NCBI RefSeq assembly: GCF_039839275.1
Contig: NZ_JBDOQP010000005.1
Coordinates: forward strand, 62,001-126,000
Source of the DNA: Aerobium sp039839275
GTDB taxonomy: Bacteria; Pseudomonadota; Alphaproteobacteria; Rhizobiales; Rhizobiaceae
Length of the DNA stretch: 64,000 nucleotides
Reading direction: 5' to 3'
Shown here in pieces: positions 17,081 to 25,079 of this stretch. Below the pieces are notes generated by a model. That model did no database searches, was not told the DNA's origin, and saw only the letters and a list, made by a program, of their open reading frames with translations. Position numbers and translations under genes: made by a program. Numbering within the stretch: the first letter of the stretch is position 1; each line of letters begins with the position of its first letter.

Positions 17081-18175
17081 GCCTGCGGCCAGAGCCCACA
17101 CCGCAGCGGCCGGCGCGCTTACGGTGACCTGGTTGCCAATCGAGGGATTGGCAAGCGAGGATGTCTCCGCGTTGAGCGAATGGCCCGGCGTGTCGATGAC
17201 GATCGATCTGTGGGAGCCGCGGAAGATCGACTGCGAGACCGTGCCGGTCCATTCCAGCGCCGGCCCTTCGCCGGCCGCGTCACCGACGCGCAGGCTTTCC
17301 GGCCGCACCACGATCGTGACTTTCGACCCGCTGGAAACAGCCACGGCCGCACGGCATTCCCCGCTCCAGCCCGGTCCCTCCACGTCGAGCGCGAAGACGT
17401 CCGCGCTCAACTGCCGGCAGTCGCGAACATCGGCCTCGATGAGATTGGGATCGCCGAAGAATGTCGCCACCTCGCGCGATAGCGGACGGTGATAGATGCT
17501 TTCCGGCGCACCGATCTGGAGGATGTTTCCGCTCTTCATCACCACGATGCGGTCCGAGAGCGCCATGGCCTCCGATTGGTCATGGGTGACGTAGATCGTC
17601 GTGATGCCGAGGCGCTGCTGAAGCTGACGAAACTCGTCGCCCATCTGCGTGCGCAAACGGGCATCGAGATTGCTCAATGGTTCGTCGAGGAGCAGCACCT
17701 CAGGCTCGAAAACCAGGGCGCGGGCGATGGCGACGCGCTGTTGCTGTCCCCCGGACAGGGCAGGCGCGGGGCGGTCGGCGAACGCCTCCATCTCGACCAT
17801 GCGAAGAGCCTGGCGCACCCGATCGTCGATCTCGCCGCCACTCCTGCGGCGAATCCGCAGCGGATAGGCGACGTTGTCGAAGACCGACATGTGCGGCCAG
17901 ATCGCATAGGACTGGAAAACCATGCCCAGCTTGCGCCGTTCGGGCGCCAGGAAGAGGTTGGCGGATGCATCGCTGACCAGCGTTTCCCCGATGCGGATGG
18001 TGCCGCCGGTGTTCTTTTCCAGCCCGGCGATCATCCGCAACGTCGTCGTCTTGCCGCAGCCGGACGGACCTAGCAGCGTCACGAACTCTCCGCTTTCCAC
18101 GGTGAGCGAAATCCCGTCGACCGCGACGAAGCTGCCATAGTCACGCCTGACATCCCTGATCGATACGCTCGACAT
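17078..18175 (-). CDS. Fe3+/polyamine-type ABC transporter ATPase
   Basis: This 365-residue ATPase has Walker A LLGPSGCGKTTT (about 35-46), Q-loop MVFQSYAIWPHM, signature LSGGQQQR, Walker B VLLLDEPLSNLD and the H-loop VTHDQ. A C-terminal TOBE-like domain (about 285-355, VVRPESLRVGD) follows. It energises the fused permease encoded immediately upstream. The likely binding protein is the Fe3+-type SBP at 23988-25013 on the divergent arm. The stop codon comes from a palindromic repeat, so the final residues may be repeat-derived. The start is ATG at 18175; a TTG codon lies directly before it. Confidence 0.9.
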   Translation of the reverse strand: MSSVSIRDVRRDYGSFVAVDGISLTVESGEFVTLLGPSGCGKTTTLRMIAGLEKNTGGTIRIGETLVSDASANLFLAPERRKLGMVFQSYAIWPHMSVFDNVAYPLRIRRRSGGEIDDRVRQALRMVEMEAFADRPAPALSGGQQQRVAIARALVFEPEVLLLDEPLSNLDARLRTQMGDEFRQLQQRLGITTIYVTHDQSEAMALSDRIVVMKSGNILQIGAPESIYHRPLSREVATFFGDPNLIEADVRDCRQLSADVFALDVEGPGWSGECRAAVAVSSGSKVTIVVRPESLRVGDAAGEGPALEWTGTVSQSIFRGSHRSIVIDTPGHSLNAETSSLANPSIGNQVTVSAPAAAVWALAAG

Positions 18176-18200
18176 CAATCCAATCCCTTCGTCAGTGCGG

Positions 18201-19973
18201 CTAGAGCGTGCTGAGACGCTTCTTCAGCAGGCGCAGATGCACCCAGCGGAAGACGATAACCATCAACATCATGATCAGGCCGATGACGCTGACCTGTTCG
18301 GCGAGGCCGTTGGTCCACATCTTCAGCAGAACCACCGAGAGCACCTCCGAACCGGCCGAATAGAGCAGGATCGAGGCGCTCAACTCGCGCATGATGCCGA
18401 AGAACGTCAGGATCCAGCCGACGGCGAAAGCAGGCCACGACAAGGCGACGATCACGCGCCAGAAGGTCTGGAGCCAGCTTGCGCCATGCACGCGCGAGCA
18501 TTCCTCCAGATCGTAGGCGAGCTGGTGATAGCTGCCGCTCATCACCCGCGTGGCGATGGGGGTGCCGAGCGTTATGTAGGCGAGAAGCAGTGCCCAGATG
18601 GTGCCGTAGATGGTGATCGGCCCCGGCAGCATCGCGAAGGCCCACAGGAATCCGACGCCCAGCACCATGCCCGGCATCATCCATGGCAGCCAGGCGAGTG
18701 CATCGATCAGCAGCCTGCCGCGCCACCGGGTCCGCACGGAAATATAGGCGACGACCGCGCCCAGGATCATGGTGACGGTGGCGCCCGTCAGTCCCAGAAA
18801 CAGCGTGTTTCCAAACGCGCGCCAGACCTCGCGATTGGACCATACCGCGCGATAGTGATCGAGCGTCAGCATGTCCCAGCCGTAGAAGCCGAAGAACTGG
18901 AAGAACGAGCCGAGGAAGAGTTGGCCCACGGGCAGCACCACCGTGACGACGAAGAAGAGGACGCAAACTGCGAAGGTCACCCATTTCCATCGCCCCAGCT
19001 CGGTCACGCTTGGGCGATAGCCCTTTCCGGTCACGGTCTGGAAGGAGCGGCCCCTGAGCAGGCGCCACTGCCAGATCACCAGAACGAACATCAGCATCAG
19101 GATGGCGAAGCTCAGCGCCGTGGCATACTGGTAGTCGGGCACCGCGCGATGATTGATCGCTTCATAGATCTCGGTGGTGATGACCTTGATGCCGGCGGGG
19201 GTGCCGAAGAACAGCGCCGACTCGAACGATTCCACGCCCCGGATGAAGCTGAGAATGAACGAACTCGTCAGAACCGGAAGCATGAGCACCAGCGTGACCC
19301 GCCGAAACGTGGTCCATCGCGAGGCACCGCACATGCGGCTGGATTCCTCCAGCGACGGGTCCATCGCGCGAAACGCGTCGACGATGAACAGGAACAGGAA
19401 TGGCACGGAGTACTGGCACATGTGCCAGACGACCCCGCCATAGGAGTAAATGTCGACGAGGGCATTGTCCGAACCGGAGAGCCAGCGCCACGCCATGTTG
19501 ATGAGGCCGACCTGCTCGTTGCCCAGCATGCCCCACGCCATCGCGGTCAGGATCGGCGGAATGAAGAAGGGCAGGGTGATCAGCACTTCGAGCGCGCCGC
19601 GAAAAGGCGTGTCGGTGCGCGCGATGATCCAGGCGAGCAGGATCGCCATCAGCAGGGACGGGATCGTCTTGGCCAGCGATATGCCAATGGTGTTGACCAG
19701 CACGAGTGCGTTGCTGGCTGTGAAAATTGCGCGGTACCCGTCCAGATTGAACTCGCCCGCGACGCCTGGCGGAGTTGAGTGAAAGCTGCCGTAAAGCAGC
19801 ATGCCAAGCGGGTAGATCGTCAGGAACCCAAGGATGATGACGAGGCAGCCCAGCGCAACATGACGCGTCAGCGAGCCGCCGCCAAGTCTCCGGGGGCTGG
19901 CAAGGCGTCGACCGGGTGATCGCCGCGGTGCGGCCGACGCAGCCTCCGGTCGCGGATGAAGCGTCGTCGTCAC
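18201..19973 (-). CDS. Fe3+-type ABC transporter permease, two permease domains fused
   Basis: This is about 590 residues with two binding-protein-dependent permease domains in one chain, each with a coupling-helix EAA-like loop (LEESSRMCGASRWTTFRRV in the first half and LEECSRVHGASWLQTFWRV in the second). Fused permeases of this type are usual for Fe3+/thiamine-like importers. The substrate need not be iron. The start is uncertain: the GTG at 19973 overlaps the stop of a 16-codon leader frame (GTGA), while an ATG at 20045 would add 24 residues of low complexity. I prefer the GTG because 4-nt coupled overlaps dominate this window. It faces the LysR at 20211. Confidence 0.87.
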   Translation of the reverse strand: MTTTLHPRPEAASAAPRRSPGRRLASPRRLGGGSLTRHVALGCLVIILGFLTIYPLGMLLYGSFHSTPPGVAGEFNLDGYRAIFTASNALVLVNTIGISLAKTIPSLLMAILLAWIIARTDTPFRGALEVLITLPFFIPPILTAMAWGMLGNEQVGLINMAWRWLSGSDNALVDIYSYGGVVWHMCQYSVPFLFLFIVDAFRAMDPSLEESSRMCGASRWTTFRRVTLVLMLPVLTSSFILSFIRGVESFESALFFGTPAGIKVITTEIYEAINHRAVPDYQYATALSFAILMLMFVLVIWQWRLLRGRSFQTVTGKGYRPSVTELGRWKWVTFAVCVLFFVVTVVLPVGQLFLGSFFQFFGFYGWDMLTLDHYRAVWSNREVWRAFGNTLFLGLTGATVTMILGAVVAYISVRTRWRGRLLIDALAWLPWMMPGMVLGVGFLWAFAMLPGPITIYGTIWALLLAYITLGTPIATRVMSGSYHQLAYDLEECSRVHGASWLQTFWRVIVALSWPAFAVGWILTFFGIMRELSASILLYSAGSEVLSVVLLKMWTNGLAEQVSVIGLIMMLMVIVFRWVHLRLLKKRLSTL

Positions 19974-20020
19974 GAGGAACGCAGCCTGAATTGCGCGTCC
20001 GGAACGGGGTACTGCGCCAT
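19970..20020 (-). CDS. Short leader reading frame ahead of the fused permease (16 codons)
   Basis: An ATG at 20020 stands 6 nt after an ideal AGGGAGG ribosome site and encodes MAQYPVPDAQFRLRSS. Its TGA stop overlaps the GTG start of the permease as GTGA. The permease candidates at 20045 and 19973 lack such a good site of their own. The frame could be a coupling leader peptide. It could also be the true N-terminus if a frameshift exists here. Confidence 0.4.
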   Translation of the reverse strand: MAQYPVPDAQFRLRSS

Positions 20021-20045
20021 TTCGGGCCTCCCTGTCGCATCGCAT

Positions 20046-20210
20046 GTCCGCCGCTGCGGCCACGCCCGAATTCGCCAGGTCTCCTCCCCGGCGTGCCGAC
20101 GCTAGCGGACGACAATGCGTCGGGGGAATAGCTGAATTCGGCGCATCACCTTTTCCGAAGCGAGAAAAATGGGCTTGACGAGGCGACGCGCACCGCCCGC
20201 ATTATGGGCC
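20046..20210. promoter_or_regulatory. Divergent promoter region, ABC importer operon and LysR gene
   Basis: The 165-nt gap between divergent genes includes a small dyad, TTTTC at 20151-20155 with GAAAA at 20164-20168. It probably holds the LysR operator and both promoters. The call is positional. Confidence 0.45.
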
Positions 20211-21131
20211 ATGGATACCATCGACAACATCCGTGCATTCCTGGTCGCGGCGCGCTGCGGCAGCTTTTCCGCCGCCGCGCGCACGATCGGCGTCGCGCCG
20301 TCCGTGATCACCAAGCGGATCGGCCGGCTGGAAGACCAGATGAAGGTCAAGCTGTTCGTGCGCTCGACACGGCGCCTGCAACTGACCGAGGCCGGCAGTC
20401 TCGCCATCCCGCGCTATTCGGAAATCCTGCGCGATCTCGAACGCGCCATGCAGGGAGAGGAAGCGATGGGGGCGGGCGTGGCTGGCCATCTGCGCGTCAA
20501 GGTCCCGCGCACTTTTTCCAGTCTTCACCTCAGCGAAATCTTTGGCGAATTCCAGAACAGGAACCCGAACCTGACGCTCGAGATCGTGCTCGTCGACAGG
20601 TCGGTCGACCCTGCCGAAGAAGGGTTCGACATCGCACTCGGCGCACTGTCGCCGTCCTATTGGAACGTGCACGACCAGCCGCTGTGCCCGTATCCCCGCA
20701 TGTGTTGCGCAGCGCCCGACTACATAAGGTCGCGCGGTGCGCCGCTCCATCCGCGAGACCTGCTCGAGCATGATTGCCTGACGTTTCACGCCATCGGCAC
20801 GACGTGGTCGTTCACGACGCCGCAAGGACCAGTCGTCGTGGAAGTCCATTCCAAGACGTCATCGAACGATACGCAGCTCCTGTTCGACATGTGCCGTCGC
20901 GGGCAGGGCATCGCGGTGGTCGCGCGTTACCTCGCCCGCGAGGCGATCCGCGAAGGAAAGCTCGTCGAGGTGCTGCCTGATTTCGCGATTTCCGAATTGT
21001 GGCTGAAGGCATTGGTGCCACTCAACCGCATGCGCAAACCGGCCGTCCAGGCACTGCTTGCATGGTTGCGCGAGAACCTCGAGCCGCAGCCTGTCTGGGA
21101 TCGGGACGATGGCGAAGCACCGGCCTCCTGA
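20211..21131 (+). CDS. LysR-family regulator (homologue of the one at 16008)
   Basis: This 306-residue LysR protein has an HTH at residues 1-60 (MDTIDNIRAFLVAARCGSFS ... SVITKRIGRLE) and an effector domain with LVDRSVDPAEEGFD. It resembles the regulator at 16008-16967 along its whole length, and each stands next to one copy of the paired amidohydrolases. It lies between the ABC importer operon (minus) and the amidohydrolase/Rieske/SBP operon (plus) and is likely to control both. The ATG at 20211 is chosen because it aligns with the homologue. An in-frame ATG at 20169 would add 14 residues. Confidence 0.88.
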   Translation: MDTIDNIRAFLVAARCGSFSAAARTIGVAPSVITKRIGRLEDQMKVKLFVRSTRRLQLTEAGSLAIPRYSEILRDLERAMQGEEAMGAGVAGHLRVKVPRTFSSLHLSEIFGEFQNRNPNLTLEIVLVDRSVDPAEEGFDIALGALSPSYWNVHDQPLCPYPRMCCAAPDYIRSRGAPLHPRDLLEHDCLTFHAIGTTWSFTTPQGPVVVEVHSKTSSNDTQLLFDMCRRGQGIAVVARYLAREAIREGKLVEVLPDFAISELWLKALVPLNRMRKPAVQALLAWLRENLEPQPVWDRDDGEAPAS

Positions 21132-21300
21132 TCACGCGCCACGGATCGCTCTTTCGCGATTCGGAAAAAAAGCTCGCTCAAATCAGTTCATTCTCAGCTT
21201 CGTGCGAAAGACGTAGGCTCCTCCACACTAGGGAAGTCGCGGCCCGGGAAATCGTCACGATCATGAATGACGAGCCCCAGCCGAATGGAGAGGAGACGCC

Positions 21301-22419
21301 GTGAACCACGCGCCATCGCCATCAAACTTCACAGCGGAGCCGTTGCCGACGCGCGGCGGCATCGATTGCGACGTTCACCCTCCCGCGCCGGAGACGGACG
21401 CGCTGATGCCGTATCTGGACGATTTCTGGCGCCAGTCGTTCGAGATGCGGGGCTTCAACCGGCTGAACCTCGCCATGACCGCTTCGCCGCCGAATGCGCC
21501 GATCAACAAGCGGCCGGATTGGGTGGGGCGGGACGGCGAGGCGCCGATCGATACTGTGCGGCGGGCGGTGTTCGACGAGCTCGGAGCGAGCCTGGCGATC
21601 TGCAATCCCCTTCATGGCGCGCAGATACTTCACTCAGACGACATGGGCGCGGTCTTGTGTCGGGCCGTCAACGACTGGCTTGCAGAGCACTGGCTCGATC
21701 GGGATTCGCGCCTGCGCGGCAGCATCGTGATTTCGGCGCAGAATGCCGAACTGGCGGTGGAGGAGATCGAGCGGCGTGCCGCCGACACGCGCTTTGTCCA
21801 GATCCTGTTGCTGTCGATGAACGACGAACCGCTCGGGCGTCGCCGCTACTGGCCGATCTATGAGGCCGCACAGCGGCACGACCTGCCGGTGGCGATCCAT
21901 GCAGGGGGGAGCTACCGGCATGCGCCGACCGCGACCGGATGGCCCAGCCACGTCATCGAAGATTACATCGCGCAGGCCGCGATCGCCGAAAGCCAGCTTC
22001 TGAGCCTTGTGGCCGAGGGCGTCTTCGCGCGTTTCGAGGCGATCCGCTTCGTCTTCGCCGAAACGGGCTTCATGTGGGTTCCGTCCTTCTTCTGGCGGGC
22101 AGACAAGACCTGGAGGGGCACGCGCGCCGAAACGCCATGGATCAAGCAGCCGCCGAGCGAACTCGTCAAGCGCCATGTTCGCTTCACGATCCAGCCCGCC
22201 GATGCGCTGGAAGCCAGCCAGATCGAGCGCACGCTGGTGCATCTGGATTGCGACGACCTGCTTCTCTACGCCTCGGATTTCCCCCATTGGCACTTCGATG
22301 GCCAGGCGGCGCTGCCAGCCGCCTTCGGTGCCGAGCTGGGCCGGAAGATTCTCCGGGACAATCCGCTGGCCACCTATCCGAGACTACGCGAGGCTCTCGC
22401 AAAGGAGCAGACGGCATGA
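21301..22419 (+). CDS. COG2159 amidohydrolase/decarboxylase family, type A (second copy)
   Basis: This 372-residue TIM-barrel amidohydrolase has IDCDVHP near residues 20-27, a barrel His in VAIHAGGSYRHAPT, and the late motif YASDFPHWHFDG. It matches the type A enzyme at 8317-9408 better than its own operon neighbour. It starts at a GTG (21301) after GAGAGGAGACGCC. The first gene of a plus-strand operon, it ends in an ATGA overlap with the type B gene. The 169-nt region upstream (21132-21300) holds an A7 tract and the likely promoter. Substrate unknown. Confidence 0.87.
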   Translation: MNHAPSPSNFTAEPLPTRGGIDCDVHPPAPETDALMPYLDDFWRQSFEMRGFNRLNLAMTASPPNAPINKRPDWVGRDGEAPIDTVRRAVFDELGASLAICNPLHGAQILHSDDMGAVLCRAVNDWLAEHWLDRDSRLRGSIVISAQNAELAVEEIERRAADTRFVQILLLSMNDEPLGRRRYWPIYEAAQRHDLPVAIHAGGSYRHAPTATGWPSHVIEDYIAQAAIAESQLLSLVAEGVFARFEAIRFVFAETGFMWVPSFFWRADKTWRGTRAETPWIKQPPSELVKRHVRFTIQPADALEASQIERTLVHLDCDDLLLYASDFPHWHFDGQAALPAAFGAELGRKILRDNPLATYPRLREALAKEQTA

Positions 22420-23525
22420 GCGATACGCTGACGATCGAGAACCCCGACGCGATGGCGCGGCAGGGCCAAGGCATCATCGATTGCGACATCCATCCCTCGA
22501 TGACGACGCCGGACGAACTCATGCCGTTCCTTTCGCAGCGCTGGCGCACGCATATGGCGACGTACGGCAACAGCCTCAGGCAGGGGCTGGCGAACACCTT
22601 GTCGCATCCGCGCATGACGCCGGAAGTCGCGCGCGCCGACGCCTGGCCCCCGAATGGCGGCCCGCCGGGCAGCGACGTGCAGTTCATGCGAGAGCAGCAC
22701 CTCGACGCCCATGGCATCAGGATCGGCGTTCTGGTGCCATTGCGCGGCACACCGGGCAATCAGCGCAATCTCGACTTCGGCATCGCGCTGGCTTCGGCCG
22801 TCAACGAATGGCAGGTCGACAAATTCTGCGGGCCCGAACCGAGGCTGAAAGCCTCGCTCGTGGTGACGCAGGAGGATCCCGCCGCGGCCGTGGCCGAGAT
22901 CGAGAAGCGGGCCGGAGACGCACGATACGCCCAGATCCTTCTGCCGCCGCGCTCGACCGAGCCGCTCGGCCGCCGCCGCTACTGGCCGATCTACGAGGCC
23001 GCGACGGCGGCGAATCTGCCCATTGCCATGCATGTCGGCGGTATCGGCGGGCATCCGGCAACGGGCGCGGGCTGGCCCTCCTACTACATCGAGGAGCACC
23101 ACTCGCAGGTGCAGACGATGCAGGCGCTTCTCGCGAGCTTCATCTTCGAAGGCGTCTTCGCCCGGTTCCCGACCTTGCGCATCGCATTCGTCGAGGGCGG
23201 TTTCGGCTGGGCGCCTGCCTTCTCTTGGCGGATGGACCGCGCATGGGAAAAGATGCGCGACGAGGTTCCCCATCTCCGCCGCCCGCCATCGGAATATCTG
23301 CGCGAGAATGTCTGGTTCACCACGCAGCCCATGGAGGAGCCGTTCCCGGCGCGCAACCTGCGCGATACGTTGAACTGGATCGGCACCGACCGGCTGATGT
23401 TTTCCACGGACTATCCTCACTGGGACTTCGACGACCCGGCCCATGCATTCAAGATTCCGCTCGAGGACGAGGAGCGCCAGGCGATCTTCTCGGGCAACGC
23501 GGCACGGTTCTACGGTTGGGCATAG
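22416..23525 (+). CDS. COG2159 amidohydrolase/decarboxylase family, type B (second copy)
   Basis: This 369-residue enzyme has IDCDIHP near residue 21, a barrel His in IAMHVGGIGGHPATGAGW, and FSTDYPHWDFDD near the C-terminus. It is the counterpart of the type B enzyme at 7193-8320, sharing the SHPRMTPE/PRLTPG region, the AWPPxGGPP block and WFTTQPMEEP. It overlaps the type A gene by ATGA, and a Rieske ferredoxin starts 3 nt after its stop. Conserved A+B gene order suggests the two proteins act as a unit on a cyclic or aromatic acid. Confidence 0.87.
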   Translation: MSDTLTIENPDAMARQGQGIIDCDIHPSMTTPDELMPFLSQRWRTHMATYGNSLRQGLANTLSHPRMTPEVARADAWPPNGGPPGSDVQFMREQHLDAHGIRIGVLVPLRGTPGNQRNLDFGIALASAVNEWQVDKFCGPEPRLKASLVVTQEDPAAAVAEIEKRAGDARYAQILLPPRSTEPLGRRRYWPIYEAATAANLPIAMHVGGIGGHPATGAGWPSYYIEEHHSQVQTMQALLASFIFEGVFARFPTLRIAFVEGGFGWAPAFSWRMDRAWEKMRDEVPHLRRPPSEYLRENVWFTTQPMEEPFPARNLRDTLNWIGTDRLMFSTDYPHWDFDDPAHAFKIPLEDEERQAIFSGNAARFYGWA

Positions 23526-23528
23526 GCG

Positions 23529-23939
23529 ATGGCTCGATATGTGATCGCCCGCGCTGACGAGGTCGCGCCCGGCACCGCCAAGCATGTCAGCGTCGCCGGG
23601 CGCGAGATCGCCCTGTTCAACGTCAAGGGTGACTTCTTCGCCATCGCCAATCGCTGCCCGCATGAAGGGGCGGACCTGTGCAAGGGACAGATCATAGGCC
23701 TAGCGGAGTCGGACGGACCCGGTCACTACCGCATGACGCGGATCGGGGAGATGGTGCGCTGCCCCTGGCATGGCTGGGAATTCGACATCAGAACGGGCCG
23801 CTCCTACTGCGACCCGGCGCGCACGCGGGTCAAGAGCTTCGATGTCAGCGTCGCCAAGGGCGACCGGATCGAAGGGCCATACCAAGCCGAAACCTTCAAG
23901 GTCACGCAGGAGGAAGACTACGTGATCCTGGAGGTCTGA
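23529..23939 (+). CDS. Rieske-type [2Fe-2S] ferredoxin
   Basis: This 136-residue single-domain Rieske protein carries CPHEG (about residues 39-43) and CPWHGWEFD (about 77-85), the two Cys-x-His pairs of the cluster. It resembles the N-terminal domain of ring-hydroxylating oxygenases and stand-alone Rieske ferredoxins. No oxygenase alpha subunit lies nearby. Its presence after two amidohydrolases suggests an electron-transfer or redox-sensing role in the pathway. The ATG at 23529 is 3 nt after the previous stop. Confidence 0.9.
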   Translation: MARYVIARADEVAPGTAKHVSVAGREIALFNVKGDFFAIANRCPHEGADLCKGQIIGLAESDGPGHYRMTRIGEMVRCPWHGWEFDIRTGRSYCDPARTRVKSFDVSVAKGDRIEGPYQAETFKVTQEEDYVILEV

Positions 23940-23987
23940 CGAACTCTGCGCCCGCATGAGCGGCGCAGGCGAACGGGAGGAGAACCC

Positions 23988-25013
23988 ATGAAATTGTCAA
24001 TTGCAGTTGCCGCGTTTGCACTCGTCCTGGGAGTGACGAACGGGGCGAGCGCGCAGTCCTCCGCGGACTGGGATGCCGTGGTCGCGGCCGCCAAGGAGGA
24101 AGGCACCGTGACCGTCTACAACTCGCAGCTCGGATCGCCGCAGTTCCAGAAGGTGATCGACAGCTTCGAGGAAGAATACGGAATCACCGTCCAGTCCATG
24201 GACGTACGGGCCAGCGAATTGAGCGAGCGGGTCCGTACCGAACAGTCGGCGGGCCGCTATCTCGGCGACGTCCTGATGCACTCGGCCGGCTCGATCGAGA
24301 TCCTCAAGGAGCAGCAGGGCGTCGAATACGAGCCGCATGGCGACATACCGAACATGGCAAATCTGCGTGACGACCTGCTGACCAAGCCAACCGACATACA
24401 CATTCCCGGATTCCTCCAGGTCTATGGAATCCTGGTCAACACCAATCTCGTCGCCCCCGAAGACGAGCCCAAGACATGGAAGGATCTTGCCGATCCGAAA
24501 TGGAAGGGCAAGATCCTGTCGGACGACATGCGTCCCCTGGGCAGCGGCGGAACGATGTTCGTGGTGCTCCAGAAGACATATGGCCGAGAGTTCAACGACC
24601 AGCTTGCCGCGAACGAGCCCGTGTTCAGCCGCGACCTTCGCAACGACGCCCGTCGCGTGGCGCGTGGTGAATATCCGCTCTACATCCCGCAGATGTTCGC
24701 CTTCGCCAATGACCTCCAGCAACTGCCCGTCAAAGTGGTCATCCCCGAAGACGGAGTGCCTTATGTGCCGATCCACTTCGCCATCCTCAAGAACGCGCCA
24801 GCGCCGAATGCCGCGCGCCTCTTCATCAACCACTTTCTCGCCCTGGAGCAGCAGAAGACATATGCTGAGGCCTGGATGTTTCCGGTGGTCGAGGGCGTGG
24901 TGGAAAATCTCGACGAGCAATCGCGCCGCTTCGCGCAGGCGAAGCTCCTGGGAACACGCGAACTGGACGAATACGGTCCGATGATGGAAATCGCGCGCGA
25001 AATCTACGACTGA
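23988..25013 (+). CDS. Fe3+-type ABC transporter substrate-binding protein
   Basis: This 341-residue exported protein has a signal peptide (residues 1-22, cut near GASA-QS). The mature part follows the type-2 periplasmic pattern of AfuA/FutA-like binding proteins: GTVTVYNSQ, then ERVRTEQSAGRYLGDV and TWKDLADPKWKGKI. It lacks an obvious pair of adjacent metal-ligand tyrosines, so iron should not be assumed. Such proteins also bind carboxylates. It is last in the amidohydrolase/Rieske operon and is the natural partner for the permease and ATPase at 17078-19973 across the LysR gene. GGGAGGAG precedes the ATG. Confidence 0.9.
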   Translation: MKLSIAVAAFALVLGVTNGASAQSSADWDAVVAAAKEEGTVTVYNSQLGSPQFQKVIDSFEEEYGITVQSMDVRASELSERVRTEQSAGRYLGDVLMHSAGSIEILKEQQGVEYEPHGDIPNMANLRDDLLTKPTDIHIPGFLQVYGILVNTNLVAPEDEPKTWKDLADPKWKGKILSDDMRPLGSGGTMFVVLQKTYGREFNDQLAANEPVFSRDLRNDARRVARGEYPLYIPQMFAFANDLQQLPVKVVIPEDGVPYVPIHFAILKNAPAPNAARLFINHFLALEQQKTYAEAWMFPVVEGVVENLDEQSRRFAQAKLLGTRELDEYGPMMEIAREIYD

Positions 25014-25029
25014 TCAGCCTCCCGGGCGG

Positions 25030-25063
25030 CGTGTGGGTAGCGGTGCGAACCGCTGCCCACACG
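25030..25063. terminator. Hairpin between convergent genes
   Basis: The arms are 15 bp (25030-25044 and 25049-25063) with one G-U pair and a GCGA tetraloop. There is no long T run on the plus side. It lies in the 66-nt gap between the SBP gene and the convergent PPC gene and probably works as a bidirectional terminator. Confidence 0.7.
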
Positions 25064-25079
25064 TTATCACGCCATCGGT

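Noticed and set aside
23988..25013. Reading the Fe3+-type binding protein and its importer as an iron transporter
   Set aside because: No clear metal-ligand tyrosine pair is seen, and the genes are embedded with amidohydrolases. The family name does not fix the ligand.
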